From contig NZ_CP020538.1 in assembly GCF_002080435.1 (NCBI RefSeq), positions 434,001 to 498,000 on the forward strand: DNA of 64,000 nucleotides, written 5' to 3'. Numbering within the stretch: the stretch's first letter is position 1; every line of letters starts with the position of its first letter. The notes under the pieces were generated by a model that had not been told where the DNA came from, ran no database searches, and saw only the letters and a program-made list of their open reading frames with translations. Of this stretch, positions 56,060 through 64,000 are shown in pieces. The position numbers and the translations under genes were made by a program. The stretch comes from Sphingobium herbicidovorans. GTDB lineage: Bacteria > Pseudomonadota > Alphaproteobacteria > Sphingomonadales > Sphingomonadaceae.

Positions 56060-56574
56060 TGCATATCCAGGAAGAATATAGCGAGCGGCATGTCCTGTCG
56101 CTCACGGTCACCAACGAAGCGGGCATCCTGGCCCGGATCGCAGGGCTGTTCACCGCGCGCGGCTATAATATCGACAGCCTGACCGTGGCGGACATCACGG
56201 ACGATCACGCGATCAGCCGCATCACCATCGTCACCAACGGCCCGCCCAAGGTGATCGACCAGATCATCGCCCAGCTCGACCGCCTGGTGCCCGTCCACAA
56301 GGTCACGGACCTCACCGCCAACGGCCCCTTCGTCGAGCGGGAACTGGCGCTGGTCAAGGTTATCGGCACGGGCGAGGACCGGATAGAGGCGCTGCGCCTC
56401 GCCGACGTCTTTCGCGCCAAGGTGGTCGATACGACGATCGAAAGCTTCATTTTCGAAATCACCGGCACGACCGAAAAGATCGACAATTTCATCGGCCTCA
56501 TGCGCCAGATCGGCCTCGTTGAAGTCGGCCGCACCGGCGTCGTCGGCCTGATCCGCGGCAAGGAGCCGAATTGA
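56059..56574 (+). CDS. ilvN: Acetolactate synthase, small regulatory subunit
   Basis: A 171-residue regulatory subunit with an N-terminal ACT domain (RHVLSLTVTNEAGILARIAG, GYNIDSLTVA) that binds valine for feedback inhibition, and a C-terminal ACT-like part (KIDNFIGLMRQIGLVEVGRTG). Its ATG overlaps the previous stop (TGATG). Confidence 0.96.
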   Translation: MHIQEEYSERHVLSLTVTNEAGILARIAGLFTARGYNIDSLTVADITDDHAISRITIVTNGPPKVIDQIIAQLDRLVPVHKVTDLTANGPFVERELALVKVIGTGEDRIEALRLADVFRAKVVDTTIESFIFEITGTTEKIDNFIGLMRQIGLVEVGRTGVVGLIRGKEPN

Positions 56575-56580
56575 CTTTGA

Positions 56581-56681
56581 CCCCTCTCCCGCCCGCGGGA
56601 GAGGGAGGGGCCCGCCGCGCAGCGACGGGAGGGTGAGGGCCAGCCAGGTGGTGAGGCCCCTCCCGGTGGTTCCCCCTCACC
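56581..56681. repeat. Cluster of palindromic repeats between ilvN and ilvC
   Basis: CCCTCTCCCGC/GCGGGAGAGGG (56582-56605, 2-nt loop, perfect), CCCGCCGC/GCGACGGG (56611-56629) and GGTGAGGG/CCCTCACC (56632-56681). The first type is a widespread intergenic palindrome in G+C-rich bacteria. It may also terminate or attenuate between ilvN and ilvC. Confidence 0.75.
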
Positions 56682-56690
56682 ATTGATTAA

Positions 56691-57749
<1,059 letters not shown>

Positions 57750-57756
57750 GGCTGGC

Positions 57757-57778
57757 GCGGGCGGACCATCCCGCCCGC
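57757..57778 (+). terminator. Likely terminator hairpin after ilvC
   Basis: GCGGGCGG/CCGCCCGC with a 6-nt loop, 7 bp past the ilvC stop; a TTTT lies about 12 bp later, which is loose for a classic terminator. Confidence 0.5.
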
Positions 57779-57802
57779 CCCCTGACCGCTTTTCCATTGT
57801 TC

Positions 57803-57860
57803 GCGCAGAGGCGCAGAGGGCGCAGGGGAATCCTTCCTGCGATCTCTGCGCCTCTCGCGC
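57803..57860. repeat. Inverted repeat GCGCAGAGGCGCAGAG
   Basis: Left arm 57803-57818 and a right arm at 57844-57860 are reverse complements with one extra base. This and the palindrome at 57942 are the only structures seen in the gene-free 371-bp gap 57750-58120, apart from the ilvC hairpin. Confidence 0.65.
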
Positions 57861-57941
57861 ATCTGCCTGGTTGAACCTGCGCCGTCCCGCACACCGTCAG
57901 CCCAAGCAGCAACGCACTACCCGGTCACCTCAGCCTCCTCC

Positions 57942-57967
57942 CGTCACCCCAGCGAAAGCTGGGATCT
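57942..57967. repeat. Palindromic repeat CCCAGC-GAAA-GCTGGG
   Basis: GTCACCCCAGCGAAAGCTGG contains a perfect 6-bp stem with a GNRA loop at 57948-57963. This form is a common alphaproteobacterial intergenic repeat in my memory and shares its GTCACCCC lead with the copies near the GIY-YIG gene. Confidence 0.7.
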
Positions 57968-58120
57968 AAAGCCCACCCGCTATCCATCGCGCGCCCACGC
58001 GCGCAGGAAACCGTCCCTCCAAAAATCCACATCCGGTAACCCTCTGTTTCCGGTTACACCTCTGGAACAATCAAGGGATGCCGCTATGGTGGCGCGTCTT
58101 TTGCTTCTGGAGAACCACCG

Positions 58121-58747
58121 ATGCGCAAGTTGCTGATTTCCGCTGCTGCCTTTACCGCGATCGCAGGCGGCACTGTCGTCATCGCCCAGCAAATGCCCGC
58201 CGCGCCCGGCGCAAAGGATCCCGCCCGCGTCACCGGCGGCACCTATCAGATCGATCCCGGCCACACCCAGGTCGTCTTTGCCTACGACCATATGGGCTTT
58301 TCCAACAATGTCGGCGTCATCTCCGAATCCACCGGCACACTGACCCTTGATCCCAAGAATGTGGCCGCCGCCAAGGTCTCCGTGGACGTCCCCATCGCCA
58401 ATATCCGCACCGGCGTTGCAAAGCTCGACGAACATCTGATGAAGGCCGACTTCTTCGACGCGGCCAAATTCCCCAAGGCGACCTTCGTCTCGACCAGCGT
58501 AAAGGCTGACGGCCCGACCGGCGCGGAAATCACCGGCAACCTGACCATCAAGGGCATCACCAAGCCAGTGACGCTTGAAGCCGAATTTTTTGGCGCGGGC
58601 AAAGCTCCCGCGATGATGGGCGGCAAGGAAAATGTCGGCTTCGTCGCCACGGGCGCGGTCAAGCGCAGCGACTTTAACATGGGCTATGGCGTGCCCATGG
58701 TCGGCGACGCGATCGAACTGAAAATCATCGCCGCGTTCCAGAAATAA
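58121..58747 (+). CDS. YceI family periplasmic protein
   Basis: A 208-residue lipocalin-like protein with a signal peptide (about 1-22, ending VIAQQ). YceI features: TYQIDPGHTQVVFAYDHMGFS, SVDVPIANIRTGVAKLDEHL, FFDAAKFPKATFVST, LTIKGITKPVTLEAEFFG, and a C-terminal VGDAIELKIIAAF. The fold can bind isoprenoid quinones, and the protein is predicted periplasmic. GGAG lies 8 bp before the ATG. Downstream lies the first palindrome of the GIY-YIG element. Confidence 0.92.
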   Translation: MRKLLISAAAFTAIAGGTVVIAQQMPAAPGAKDPARVTGGTYQIDPGHTQVVFAYDHMGFSNNVGVISESTGTLTLDPKNVAAAKVSVDVPIANIRTGVAKLDEHLMKADFFDAAKFPKATFVSTSVKADGPTGAEITGNLTIKGITKPVTLEAEFFGAGKAPAMMGGKENVGFVATGAVKRSDFNMGYGVPMVGDAIELKIIAAFQK

Positions 58748-58760
58748 CTTCAGATGACGG

Positions 58761-58786
58761 CGTCACCCCGGGCTTGACCCGGGGTC
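58761..58786. repeat. Palindromic repeat, copy 1 (left end of GIY-YIG element)
   Basis: ACCCCGGG-CTTGA-CCCGGGGT, perfect, at 58765-58785 with a CGTC lead at 58761. Confidence 0.85.
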
Positions 58787-58808
58787 TCGCTCCTTGAATG
58801 CGCCGGCA

Positions 58809-59099
58809 ATGACACGCGATCAGCAAGGCGGTTGGGTCTATGATCGCTATCGTGGCACAATGTACGTCGGCGTTACCTCCAATCTTGCTGCCCGCACCCA
58901 CCAGCACCGATCAGGCGAAAGATCTGACTTCTGCGCCCGATACGGACTCACCCGCCTGGTATGGGCGGAACATAGTGGCGACATCGCCAACTGCATCGCA
59001 CATGAAAAGCGTCTCAAGCGATGGCGTCGCCAATGGAAATTCGACCTGATCGAAAGGGGCAATCCGGATTGGCGGGACATGTTTGATACGCTTGCATGA
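58809..59099 (+). CDS. Small GIY-YIG nuclease-domain protein
   Basis: A 96-residue single-domain protein. The YIG part TMYVGVTSNLAARTHQH, the Arg-rich AHEKRLKRWRRQWKFDLIE and the final GNPDWRDMF are typical of free-standing GIY-YIG proteins. The GIY strand reads WVYDRYRGT; in relatives I recall (VYIMADRYRGT) three residues more are present, so this copy may carry a small in-frame deletion in the catalytic strand and be impaired. The ATG at 58809 is used; a TTG at 58794 would add five residues. It is enclosed by palindromic repeats. Confidence 0.8.
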   Translation: MTRDQQGGWVYDRYRGTMYVGVTSNLAARTHQHRSGERSDFCARYGLTRLVWAEHSGDIANCIAHEKRLKRWRRQWKFDLIERGNPDWRDMFDTLA

Positions 59100-59110
59100 A
59101 TGGTAGCGGG

Positions 59111-59135
59111 CCCCCGGATCAAGTCCGGGGTGACG
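59111..59135. repeat. Palindromic repeat, copy 2 (inverted)
   Basis: CCCCGGA-TCAAG-TCCGGGG at 59112-59130 followed by TGACG; this is the reverse orientation of copies 1 and 3, with one compensated base-pair change. Confidence 0.85.
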
Positions 59136-59163
59136 TAAGTGCGGGCAGGATGATCATCCACTC

Positions 59164-59188
59164 GTCACCCCGGGCTTGACCCGGGGTC
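59164..59188. repeat. Palindromic repeat, copy 3
   Basis: ACCCCGGG-CTTGA-CCCGGGGT at 59167-59187, identical core to copy 1 and in the same orientation. Confidence 0.85.
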
Positions 59189-59232
59189 CCGCTTCTTCCC
59201 CTTCCGCTCCAATCCCCCAAACGCACGAAAAC

Positions 59233-59261
59233 TTGCACTCCTCGGCCAATCCCGTTAAACC
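59233..59261 (+). promoter_or_regulatory. Predicted leuA leader promoter
   Basis: TTGCAC (59233-59238), 17-bp spacer, TAAACC (59256-59261). The start would fall just before the leader ATG, which would make the leader peptide nearly leaderless and fits its lack of a ribosome site. Confidence 0.4.
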
Positions 59262-59271
59262 CCGGTCCACC

Positions 59272-59316
59272 ATGCAGCGCGCGCTTCTTTCCCTGCTACG
59301 ACTTACACGCCCTTAG
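59272..59316 (+). CDS. leuL: leuA leader peptide
   Basis: A 14-codon frame, MQRALLSLLRLTRP, with five leucines, four of them in two adjacent pairs. It lies 125 bp before leuA and its stop falls inside the left arm of an inverted repeat. This is what a transcription-attenuation leader looks like: stalling at Leu codons when leucyl-tRNA is low would change RNA folding. The leucine content and the structures are seen; the attenuation role is inference. Confidence 0.65.
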   Translation: MQRALLSLLRLTRP

Positions 59317-59421
59317 GCGTGGCATTTCTGCTGCTCTTCGCTTGAATGACGCAGCAATCCGCCTAAGGGCATATCCAAGCAGATAGTCGTTTCACCGGGC
59401 AGGCCGCGCCGCCGCCCGTTT
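59309..59421 (+). promoter_or_regulatory. leuA attenuator region
   Basis: GCCCTTAGGCG (59309-59319) and CGCCTAAGGGC (59360-59370) are perfect 11-nt complements. A shorter TGCTGC/GCAGCA pair sits in between. Then CGGGC-A-GGC / GCC-GCCCG (59396-59418) makes a terminator-like stem with one bulged A followed by TTT, 20 bp before the leuA start. The stretch 59189-59230 shows no other feature. Confidence 0.6.
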
Positions 59422-59441
59422 GCATAAAGAAGTAGCTTCCC

Positions 59442-61106
59442 ATGATGCTGACCGACCCTTCGCAGAAATATCGCGCCTTCCCGCAGGTGGATCTGCCCAA
59501 CCGCCAATGGCCCGGCGCCGTCATCACCTCGCCGCCGCGTTGGCTGTCAACCGACCTGCGAGACGGCAACCAGTCGCTGATCGATCCCATGAACGCCGAA
59601 AAGAAGCGCCGCTTCTTCGACCTGCTGCTCAAGGTTGGCGTCAAGGAGATCGAGGTCGGCTTTCCCGCCTCGGGCGCGACCGATTTCGACTTCATCGCCG
59701 GGCTGGTGCGCGACGGCGCGATCCCCGACGATGTATTCCCGCAAGTGCTGACGCAGGCGCGTGAAGACCTGATCGCCACAACCTTCGAAAGCCTGCGCGG
59801 CGCGAAGAAGGCCATCGTTCACGTTTACAACGCCGTGTCGCCCGCCTGGCGCAATATCGTGTTCCAGATGGATCGCCCGCAGATCAAGGAAATCGCGATC
59901 AACGCGGCCAAGCTGCTGCGCGACAATGCGGCAAAGCAGCCCGACACCGACTGGCATTTCGAATATTCGCCGGAAACCTTCTCCACGGCCGAACTGGATT
60001 TCAGCCTGGAATGCTGTGAAGCGGTGATGGAAATCCTCCAGCCGACGCCGGAAAAGCCGCTGATCCTGAACCTGCCCGCCACGGTAGAGGCCGCGACGCC
60101 CAACATCTATGCCGACCAGATCGAATGGATGTGCCGCAACATCTCGCGCCGCGACAGCGTCGTCATCTCGCTGCACACCCATAACGACCGGGGCACCGGC
60201 GTCGCCGCGGCGGAACTGGGCCTGATGGCGGGCGCGGACCGCATCGAAGGCTGCCTGTTCGGCAATGGCGAGCGGACCGGCAACTGCGATCTGGTGACCG
60301 TCGCGCTCAACATGTACACGCAGGGCATCAATCCGGGGCTGGATTTCTCCGACATCGATGAGGTCATCCAGACCGTCGAATATTGCAACCAGCTGCCCGT
60401 CCACCCGCGCCATCCCTATGCGGGCGAACTGGTGTTCACCGCCTTTTCCGGCTCGCATCAGGACGCGATCAAAAAGGGTTTTGCGGCGCAGGAAGTCCGC
60501 AACGACCAGATCTGGGACGTGCCCTATCTGCCCATCGACCCGAAGGATCTGGGCCGCGATTATGAAGCGGTGATCCGCGTCAATTCGCAATCGGGCAAGG
60601 GCGGCGTCGCCTGGGTGCTGCAACAGGACAAGGGGCTGAAGCTGCCCAAGCGGATGCAGGCCGACTTCTCCCGCGTCGTGCAGGCGCTGGCGGACCAGAG
60701 CAGCCGCGAACTCAACGCCGCCGACATCTGGGCCGCGTTCGAGGATCATTACCGCCTGTCCGGCGACCAGCCCTACAGGCTCATCGACTATAATGAGAGC
60801 GGCCATGCGGGCGACCGCATCTTCACCGGCAAGATCGCGCACAAGGGCGGCGAGCGCTCCATTTCCGGACGCGGCAACGGGCTGATCTCCTCGGTGCTGG
60901 CTGCGTTGCGCGATGACCTTGGCGTCGATCTGGAAGTGGCTGATTACAGCGAGCATGCAATCGGCGTCGGCACGGACGTCGCTGCGGCGGCCTATGTCGA
61001 ATGCCGCACGCCTGACGGTCGCACGGTCTTTGGCATCGGCACCGACACCGATATCGCGACCGCATCGGTTCAGGCCGTACTGTCGGCCGCCAACAGCATT
61101 TCATAA
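59442..61106 (+). CDS. leuA: 2-isopropylmalate synthase
   Basis: A 554-residue long-form enzyme, first committed step to leucine. It has [15 protein letters not shown] with the metal Asp, [14 protein letters not shown], the metal histidines in [10 protein letters not shown] and [11 protein letters not shown], and a C-terminal LeuA dimer domain (about 430-554) that normally binds leucine as feedback inhibitor. Two ATG codons are adjacent (59442 and 59445); AAGAAG is upstream. Expression is probably also under attenuation by the leader. Confidence 0.97.
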   Translation: MMLTDPSQKYRAFPQVDLPNRQWPGAVITSPPRWLSTDLRDGNQSLIDPMNAEKKRRFFDLLLKVGVKEIEVGFPASGATDFDFIAGLVRDGAIPDDVFPQVLTQAREDLIATTFESLRGAKKAIVHVYNAVSPAWRNIVFQMDRPQIKEIAINAAKLLRDNAAKQPDTDWHFEYSPETFSTAELDFSLECCEAVMEILQPTPEKPLILNLPATVEAATPNIYADQIEWMCRNISRRDSVVISLHTHNDRGTGVAAAELGLMAGADRIEGCLFGNGERTGNCDLVTVALNMYTQGINPGLDFSDIDEVIQTVEYCNQLPVHPRHPYAGELVFTAFSGSHQDAIKKGFAAQEVRNDQIWDVPYLPIDPKDLGRDYEAVIRVNSQSGKGGVAWVLQQDKGLKLPKRMQADFSRVVQALADQSSRELNAADIWAAFEDHYRLSGDQPYRLIDYNESGHAGDRIFTGKIAHKGGERSISGRGNGLISSVLAALRDDLGVDLEVADYSEHAIGVGTDVAAAAYVECRTPDGRTVFGIGTDTDIATASVQAVLSAANSIS

Positions 61107-61118
61107 CGAAACTTAAAA

Positions 61119-61152
61119 TAGGAAAGGACGCGAAAAATCGCGTTCTTCCCTA
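61119..61152 (+). terminator. Hairpin terminator after leuA
   Basis: TAGGAAAGGACGCGA and TCGCGTTCTTCCCTA pair at 13 of 15 positions around a 4-A loop, 12 bp past the leuA stop, followed by T-rich ATATTTC. Confidence 0.8.
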
Positions 61153-61179
61153 TATTTCATTCTTGAGTTCGGAACGACA

Positions 61180-62523
61180 GTGACAAATCACCAGGTCCAC
61201 ATAATCGGCGGCGGTCTCGCCGGCTCCGAAGCCGCCTGGCAACTGGCGGAGGCGGGCATCAAAGTCCGTCTCTCCGAAATGCGCGGCTCAGGCGACATGA
61301 CTCCGGCGCATCAGACCGATGGCCTCGCCGAACTGGTTTGCTCGAACAGCTTTCGTTCCGATGATCCCGACAAGAACGCCGTCGGCCTGCTCCACCAGGA
61401 AATGCGCCGCCTCGGCTCCCTCATCATGGCGCAGGCTGAACCGGCCAAAGTCCCGGCAGGATCCGCGCTGGCGGTTGATCGGCACATCTTTTCAGAAGGC
61501 GTCACCCGCACGCTTTGCGACCATCCAAATGTAAAGGTCGTCCGCGAACGGATCGACACCCTTCCGGCCGAAGGCATGACGATCGTCGCCACCGGCCCGC
61601 TCACCGCACCCGCGCTGGCCGCCAGTATCGGTCAGGCAGCAGGCATGGACCACCTCGCCTTCTTCGACGCCATCGCGCCCGTCGTCCATTTCGACAGCAT
61701 CGACATGGACAAATGCTGGATGGCCAATCGCTGGGACAAGATCGGCCCCGGTGGCGGAGAGGGTACGGATTACATCAATTGCCCGATGACCAGGGATCAG
61801 TATCAGGCCTTTGTCCAGGGACTGCTCGACGGCGACAAGACCGAATTCAAGGAGTGGGAAAAGAACACCCCCTATTTTGAAGGCTGCATGCCGATTGAGG
61901 TGATGGCGTCCCGGGGGCCTGAAACCCTGCGCCATGGTCCGATGAAGCCGATGGGTCTGGATGACCCCCGCACCGGCCGCTGGCCCTACGCTGTCGTCCA
62001 ACTGCGTCAGGACAATGCGTCCGGCACGCTGTGGAACATGGTCGGCTTCCAGACGAAGCTGAAACATGGCGCGCAGGTCGATCTGTTCCGCACGATCCCC
62101 GGTCTGGAAAATGCCGAGTTCGCCCGGCTCGGCGGCCTTCACCGCAACACGTTCATTCAAAGCCCCAAGCTCCTTGACGCCACGCTCCGGTTGAAGAACG
62201 CCCCCCATATACGTTTCGCCGGCCAAATGACCGGCTGCGAAGGCTATGTCGAAAGCGCGGCGATCGGACTGCTCGCGGGCCGTTTCGCCGCGGCAGAAAT
62301 ATTGGGGCAGCAACTGGCTCCCCCGCCTGGCGAAACTGCGTTGGGCGCGCTGCTAGGCCATGTCATCGGCAACGTCGAAACAGCCGACTATCAGCCAATG
62401 AACGTCAATTTCGGCCTGTTCCCGCCGATAGACGATGTGAAGAAAAAACAGCGCAAGGAAGCGATGACGTCGCGCGCGCGCGCGGCCCTGGGCCTTTGGC
62501 TGGGCGAACTCCAGCCCGCCTGA
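61180..62523 (+). CDS. trmFO: Methylene-tetrahydrofolate-tRNA (uracil-5)-methyltransferase TrmFO
   Basis: A 447-residue FAD enzyme that forms m5U54 in tRNA using methylene-tetrahydrofolate. It shows the [11 protein letters not shown] dinucleotide loop, [18 protein letters not shown] with the catalytic-type Cys, and the C-terminal [16 protein letters not shown] and [15 protein letters not shown] start is used (GGA 7 bp upstream). It converges with the EF-hand gene (5-bp gap). Confidence 0.96.
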   Translation: MTNHQVHIIGGGLAGSEAAWQLAEAGIKVRLSEMRGSGDMTPAHQTDGLAELVCSNSFRSDDPDKNAVGLLHQEMRRLGSLIMAQAEPAKVPAGSALAVDRHIFSEGVTRTLCDHPNVKVVRERIDTLPAEGMTIVATGPLTAPALAASIGQAAGMDHLAFFDAIAPVVHFDSIDMDKCWMANRWDKIGPGGGEGTDYINCPMTRDQYQAFVQGLLDGDKTEFKEWEKNTPYFEGCMPIEVMASRGPETLRHGPMKPMGLDDPRTGRWPYAVVQLRQDNASGTLWNMVGFQTKLKHGAQVDLFRTIPGLENAEFARLGGLHRNTFIQSPKLLDATLRLKNAPHIRFAGQMTGCEGYVESAAIGLLAGRFAAAEILGQQLAPPPGETALGALLGHVIGNVETADYQPMNVNFGLFPPIDDVKKKQRKEAMTSRARAALGLWLGELQPA

Positions 62524-62527
62524 ACCA

Positions 62528-62992
62528 TCAGCATTTACAGCGCGGCTTGGGACTGCGCTTGGGGGCGGTACTGGCGAACTCCGCCGGGGTCAGCTTGCCA
62601 TCGCCATTCGCATCCGCCTGCGCGAAGCGGTCGGATGTCGCAACCGCCCATTCCTCGAACGACAGCAGATTGTCACCATCCTTATCGAGCTTCTTGAAAG
62701 CCTTGACCCGGCTGCCCATCATCTCGATCCGCGTAATCACGCCATCCCGGTCGCGATCGTATCGAGCAAAGCGCTTCTGTTCGCGGCTTTGCGGGCTTGC
62801 CTCACCGGGACGGGGCAGCGGCTTTCCAACGGCATCTGGATCGCCCTCCGGCAACGCATCGTTGGCGGGAGGCGGCGGAGGCGCTATCACGGCCTCAGGC
62901 GCGGGACCATTGGCCGCGCGCCCCTGCCACCAGAAAAGGCTTGCCGCGACCAGCAGCAATGTTGCGCCGGCGCCTGCCATGATCCGTCCCAC
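62528..62992 (-). CDS. EF-hand calcium-binding protein, membrane-anchored
   Basis: A 154-residue protein with one N-terminal helix (LLLVAASLFWW), a proline/alanine linker, and three EF-hand-like loops: DRDRDGVITRIE, DKDGDNLLSFEE and DANGDGKLTPAE in the C-terminal half. Calcium binding in the periplasm is likely. The GTG at 62992 is chosen because AAGGGGG lies 5 bp upstream; an ATG at 62980 and a TTG at 63007 are alternatives. The upstream phytoene-synthase-like gene ends just before it, so they may be co-transcribed. Confidence 0.8.
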   Translation of the reverse strand: MGRIMAGAGATLLLVAASLFWWQGRAANGPAPEAVIAPPPPPANDALPEGDPDAVGKPLPRPGEASPQSREQKRFARYDRDRDGVITRIEMMGSRVKAFKKLDKDGDNLLSFEEWAVATSDRFAQADANGDGKLTPAEFASTAPKRSPKPRCKC

Positions 62993-63003
62993 AAAATCCC
63001 CCT

Positions 63004-63648
63004 TCAACGCGTGGTCAGCGCCACGCGCAATAGCCGAAGATAAAGTCCCGGCGTCAAGCGTTTAGGCGCCACCCGGCCCTTTAAAATGTCCTGCCGCGCC
63101 AAGCCATAAGCGATGCGCACAGGCCGCCAGGCGGCAGGCCAGGGTTGAGAGAAGGAGGGCATCTTTTCCCGCGCAAGGCCGATCGCATCAGCCGCGAGAG
63201 ACGGGTCGGCCACATGCCCGGACAAGTCCCACAGCGCCCATGCCGCGCCAGCCTGCGTCAACCAGGGTGACACGTCGCTTTCCCCCGCAAGCGCATGGAA
63301 CAATCCACCGCCGCGGCCATTGGCATAGCCGTCAAGGTCGACATCTCCCACCATCGCCTCCCAGCCATCGAGCCATGCCGACAGCCCGGCAGGCGGTAAC
63401 GCGCCCAGCGTACGCAGGCCGTCGATCAGCGGTTCCCCCCTGCCCTTGGCCCCCGCCTCATCGCTCAACGCTTCCTGCCACCAGGCGAGGCGGATCTGGC
63501 CGATCATGGGTTCGCTCGTCGTGGCCGCGAGCCGGGCAAAACGTGCGTCCAGCGTCCACAGCAGCCGATGGCGCGCCATGTCATCGCCCGCATAGGCGCT
63601 CAGCAGCGCCGCCAGGGCGGACGGTTCGTCGGCCAATGCCTCAGCCAC
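63004..63648 (-). CDS. Squalene/phytoene synthase family protein
   Basis: A 214-residue protein related to squalene/phytoene synthases: RHRLLWTLDARFARLAATT, QIRLAWWQEAL, GGGLFHALAG and a C-terminal LYLRLLRVALTTR. It is shorter than true phytoene synthases (about 300), and the DxxxD metal motifs are weak (DARFARLA, DLSGHVAD), so it may be an assembly or chaperone relative such as the NDUFAF6 type rather than a prenyl-condensing enzyme. The GTG start lacks a good ribosome site. Confidence 0.65.
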   Translation of the reverse strand: MAEALADEPSALAALLSAYAGDDMARHRLLWTLDARFARLAATTSEPMIGQIRLAWWQEALSDEAGAKGRGEPLIDGLRTLGALPPAGLSAWLDGWEAMVGDVDLDGYANGRGGGLFHALAGESDVSPWLTQAGAAWALWDLSGHVADPSLAADAIGLAREKMPSFSQPWPAAWRPVRIAYGLARQDILKGRVAPKRLTPGLYLRLLRVALTTR

Positions 63649-63784
63649 AGGCTGTATATCGCCCGGTATAGATTATCGTCATTTTAACTATCCCCCGAAT
63701 ATTGATCCTAACACCTGCCCCTTAAGGAGCAGTCGGTTGCCCTGCCTGCAAGGGGGGTCGGGACAAGCATGGGTGAAAGCAAAA

Positions 63785-64000
63785 ATGGGCGACAGGATCA
63801 AGCGCGCGCTGTTCATTTTGATGCGGCTCTATCACAATCAGGCTGGCAATACGCTGGCGATCGTGGCGGCTGCCATCTTCCCTCTGGCCGCGCTGATTGG
63901 CGGCGGCGTGGATATCAGCCGCATCTACCTGACCAAGACGCGGCTGCAACAGGCATGCGACGCTGGCGCGCTTGCCGGGCGACGCGCCATGACGGGTCTC
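63785..64000 (+). CDS. TadE/TadG-like pilus assembly protein, N-terminal part
   Basis: 72 codons before the window ends. A short basic start is followed by GNTLAIVAAAIFPLAALIGGG, a membrane helix, and VDISRIYLTKTRLQQACDAGALAG, the Flp/Tad TadG signature in which the helix is followed by D-x-x-R-x-Y and a helical region. The protein would sit in the inner membrane and be exported as part of a Tad pilus system. The ATG at 63785 is used; a GTG 12 bp upstream is in frame. The rest lies outside the window. Confidence 0.75.
   Translation, partial: MGDRIKRALFILMRLYHNQAGNTLAIVAAAIFPLAALIGGGVDISRIYLTKTRLQQACDAGALAGRRAMTGL

Larger units (their letters stand above)
58761..59135 (+). mobile_element. Candidate element: GIY-YIG gene bounded by inverted palindromic repeats
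   Basis: Copy 1 (58761-58786) and copy 2 (59111-59135) share CGTCACCCCGG-x-CTTGA-x-CCGGGG when copy 2 is read on the opposite strand, so they form roughly 22-bp inverted ends around the nuclease gene, 24 bp and 12 bp away from it. A third copy lies just outside at 59164. Whether it moves is unknown; target-site duplications were not evident. Confidence 0.4.

Noticed and set aside
57750..58120. A hidden small gene in the ilvC-yceI gap
   Set aside because: Only repeats and a hairpin were found; frames are short, without ribosome sites or plausible products.
59547..60956. A 469-codon minus-strand frame opposite leuA
   Set aside because: Shadow of leuA with no domain or start signal.

Overview
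The window is a 64 kb stretch of G+C-rich chromosome that looks like a sphingomonad alphaproteobacterium (Sphingobium/Sphingomonas-like). This is inferred from gene content and order, because no 16S rRNA is present. The supporting signs are the ffs-dnaX-ybaB neighbourhood, gatCAB, agmatine-route putrescine genes, a long-form leuA, frequent GTG/TTG starts with ATGA/GTGA operon overlaps, and intergenic palindromes of the CCCCGG-CTTGA-CCGGGG kind.

Layout. 0-7.2 kb: the tail of a phosphate acyltransferase, an L,D-transpeptidase, hisI with a tRNA-His, HU, lon, then ybaB-dnaX and the SRP RNA. 7.2-11.5 kb: a class A beta-lactamase, a [2Fe-2S] ferredoxin and two tandem cysteine desulfurases in one minus-strand operon, divergent from an alpha/beta hydrolase. 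11.5-24.3 kb: housekeeping genes (HPP-CBS membrane protein, rpiB-glyA-nrdR-trmJ, chorismate mutase, rpsD, M28 peptidase, PilZ protein, aguA-DUF3147-aguB, uracil-DNA glycosylase, folK, tRNA-Lys, an NADPH:F420-reductase-like protein). 24.4-33.7 kb: a complete glycogen operon glgP-glgB-glgC-glgA-glgX. 33.8-42.4 kb: a serine hydrolase, then an ECF sigma / FecR / STN-TonB receptor / autotransporter cluster that reads as a cell-surface-signalling unit with an autotransporter as probable output.

42.5-53.9 kb: a secreted unknown, gatC-gatA-X-gatB with a lower-G+C Trypco2-like gene X between gatA and gatB, a DUF3089 protein, ruvX, a MerR-type regulator facing a glutaredoxin-MauE gene across a near-canonical mer operator, a YcbB-type L,D-transpeptidase, a small lipoprotein, and serB/miaA with overlapping divergent start codons. 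53.9-61.1 kb: branched-chain amino acid genes ilvB-X-ilvN, ilvC and leuA. leuA is preceded by a leucine-rich leader peptide and a terminator-like hairpin, so attenuation is likely. The 56.6-59.2 kb intergenic spaces are full of palindromic repeats, and one pair encloses a small GIY-YIG nuclease gene as inverted ends. 61.2-64 kb: trmFO, an EF-hand protein, a squalene/phytoene-synthase-like protein and the start of a TadG-like gene.

The most unusual items are the GIY-YIG gene bracketed by palindromic repeats, the foreign-looking gene embedded in gatCAB, the MerR-like regulator that keeps the mer operator but lacks one Hg-ligand cysteine, the sigma/FecR/TonB/autotransporter locus, and the leuA leader. 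All function calls come from reading motifs by eye; no database search was run.
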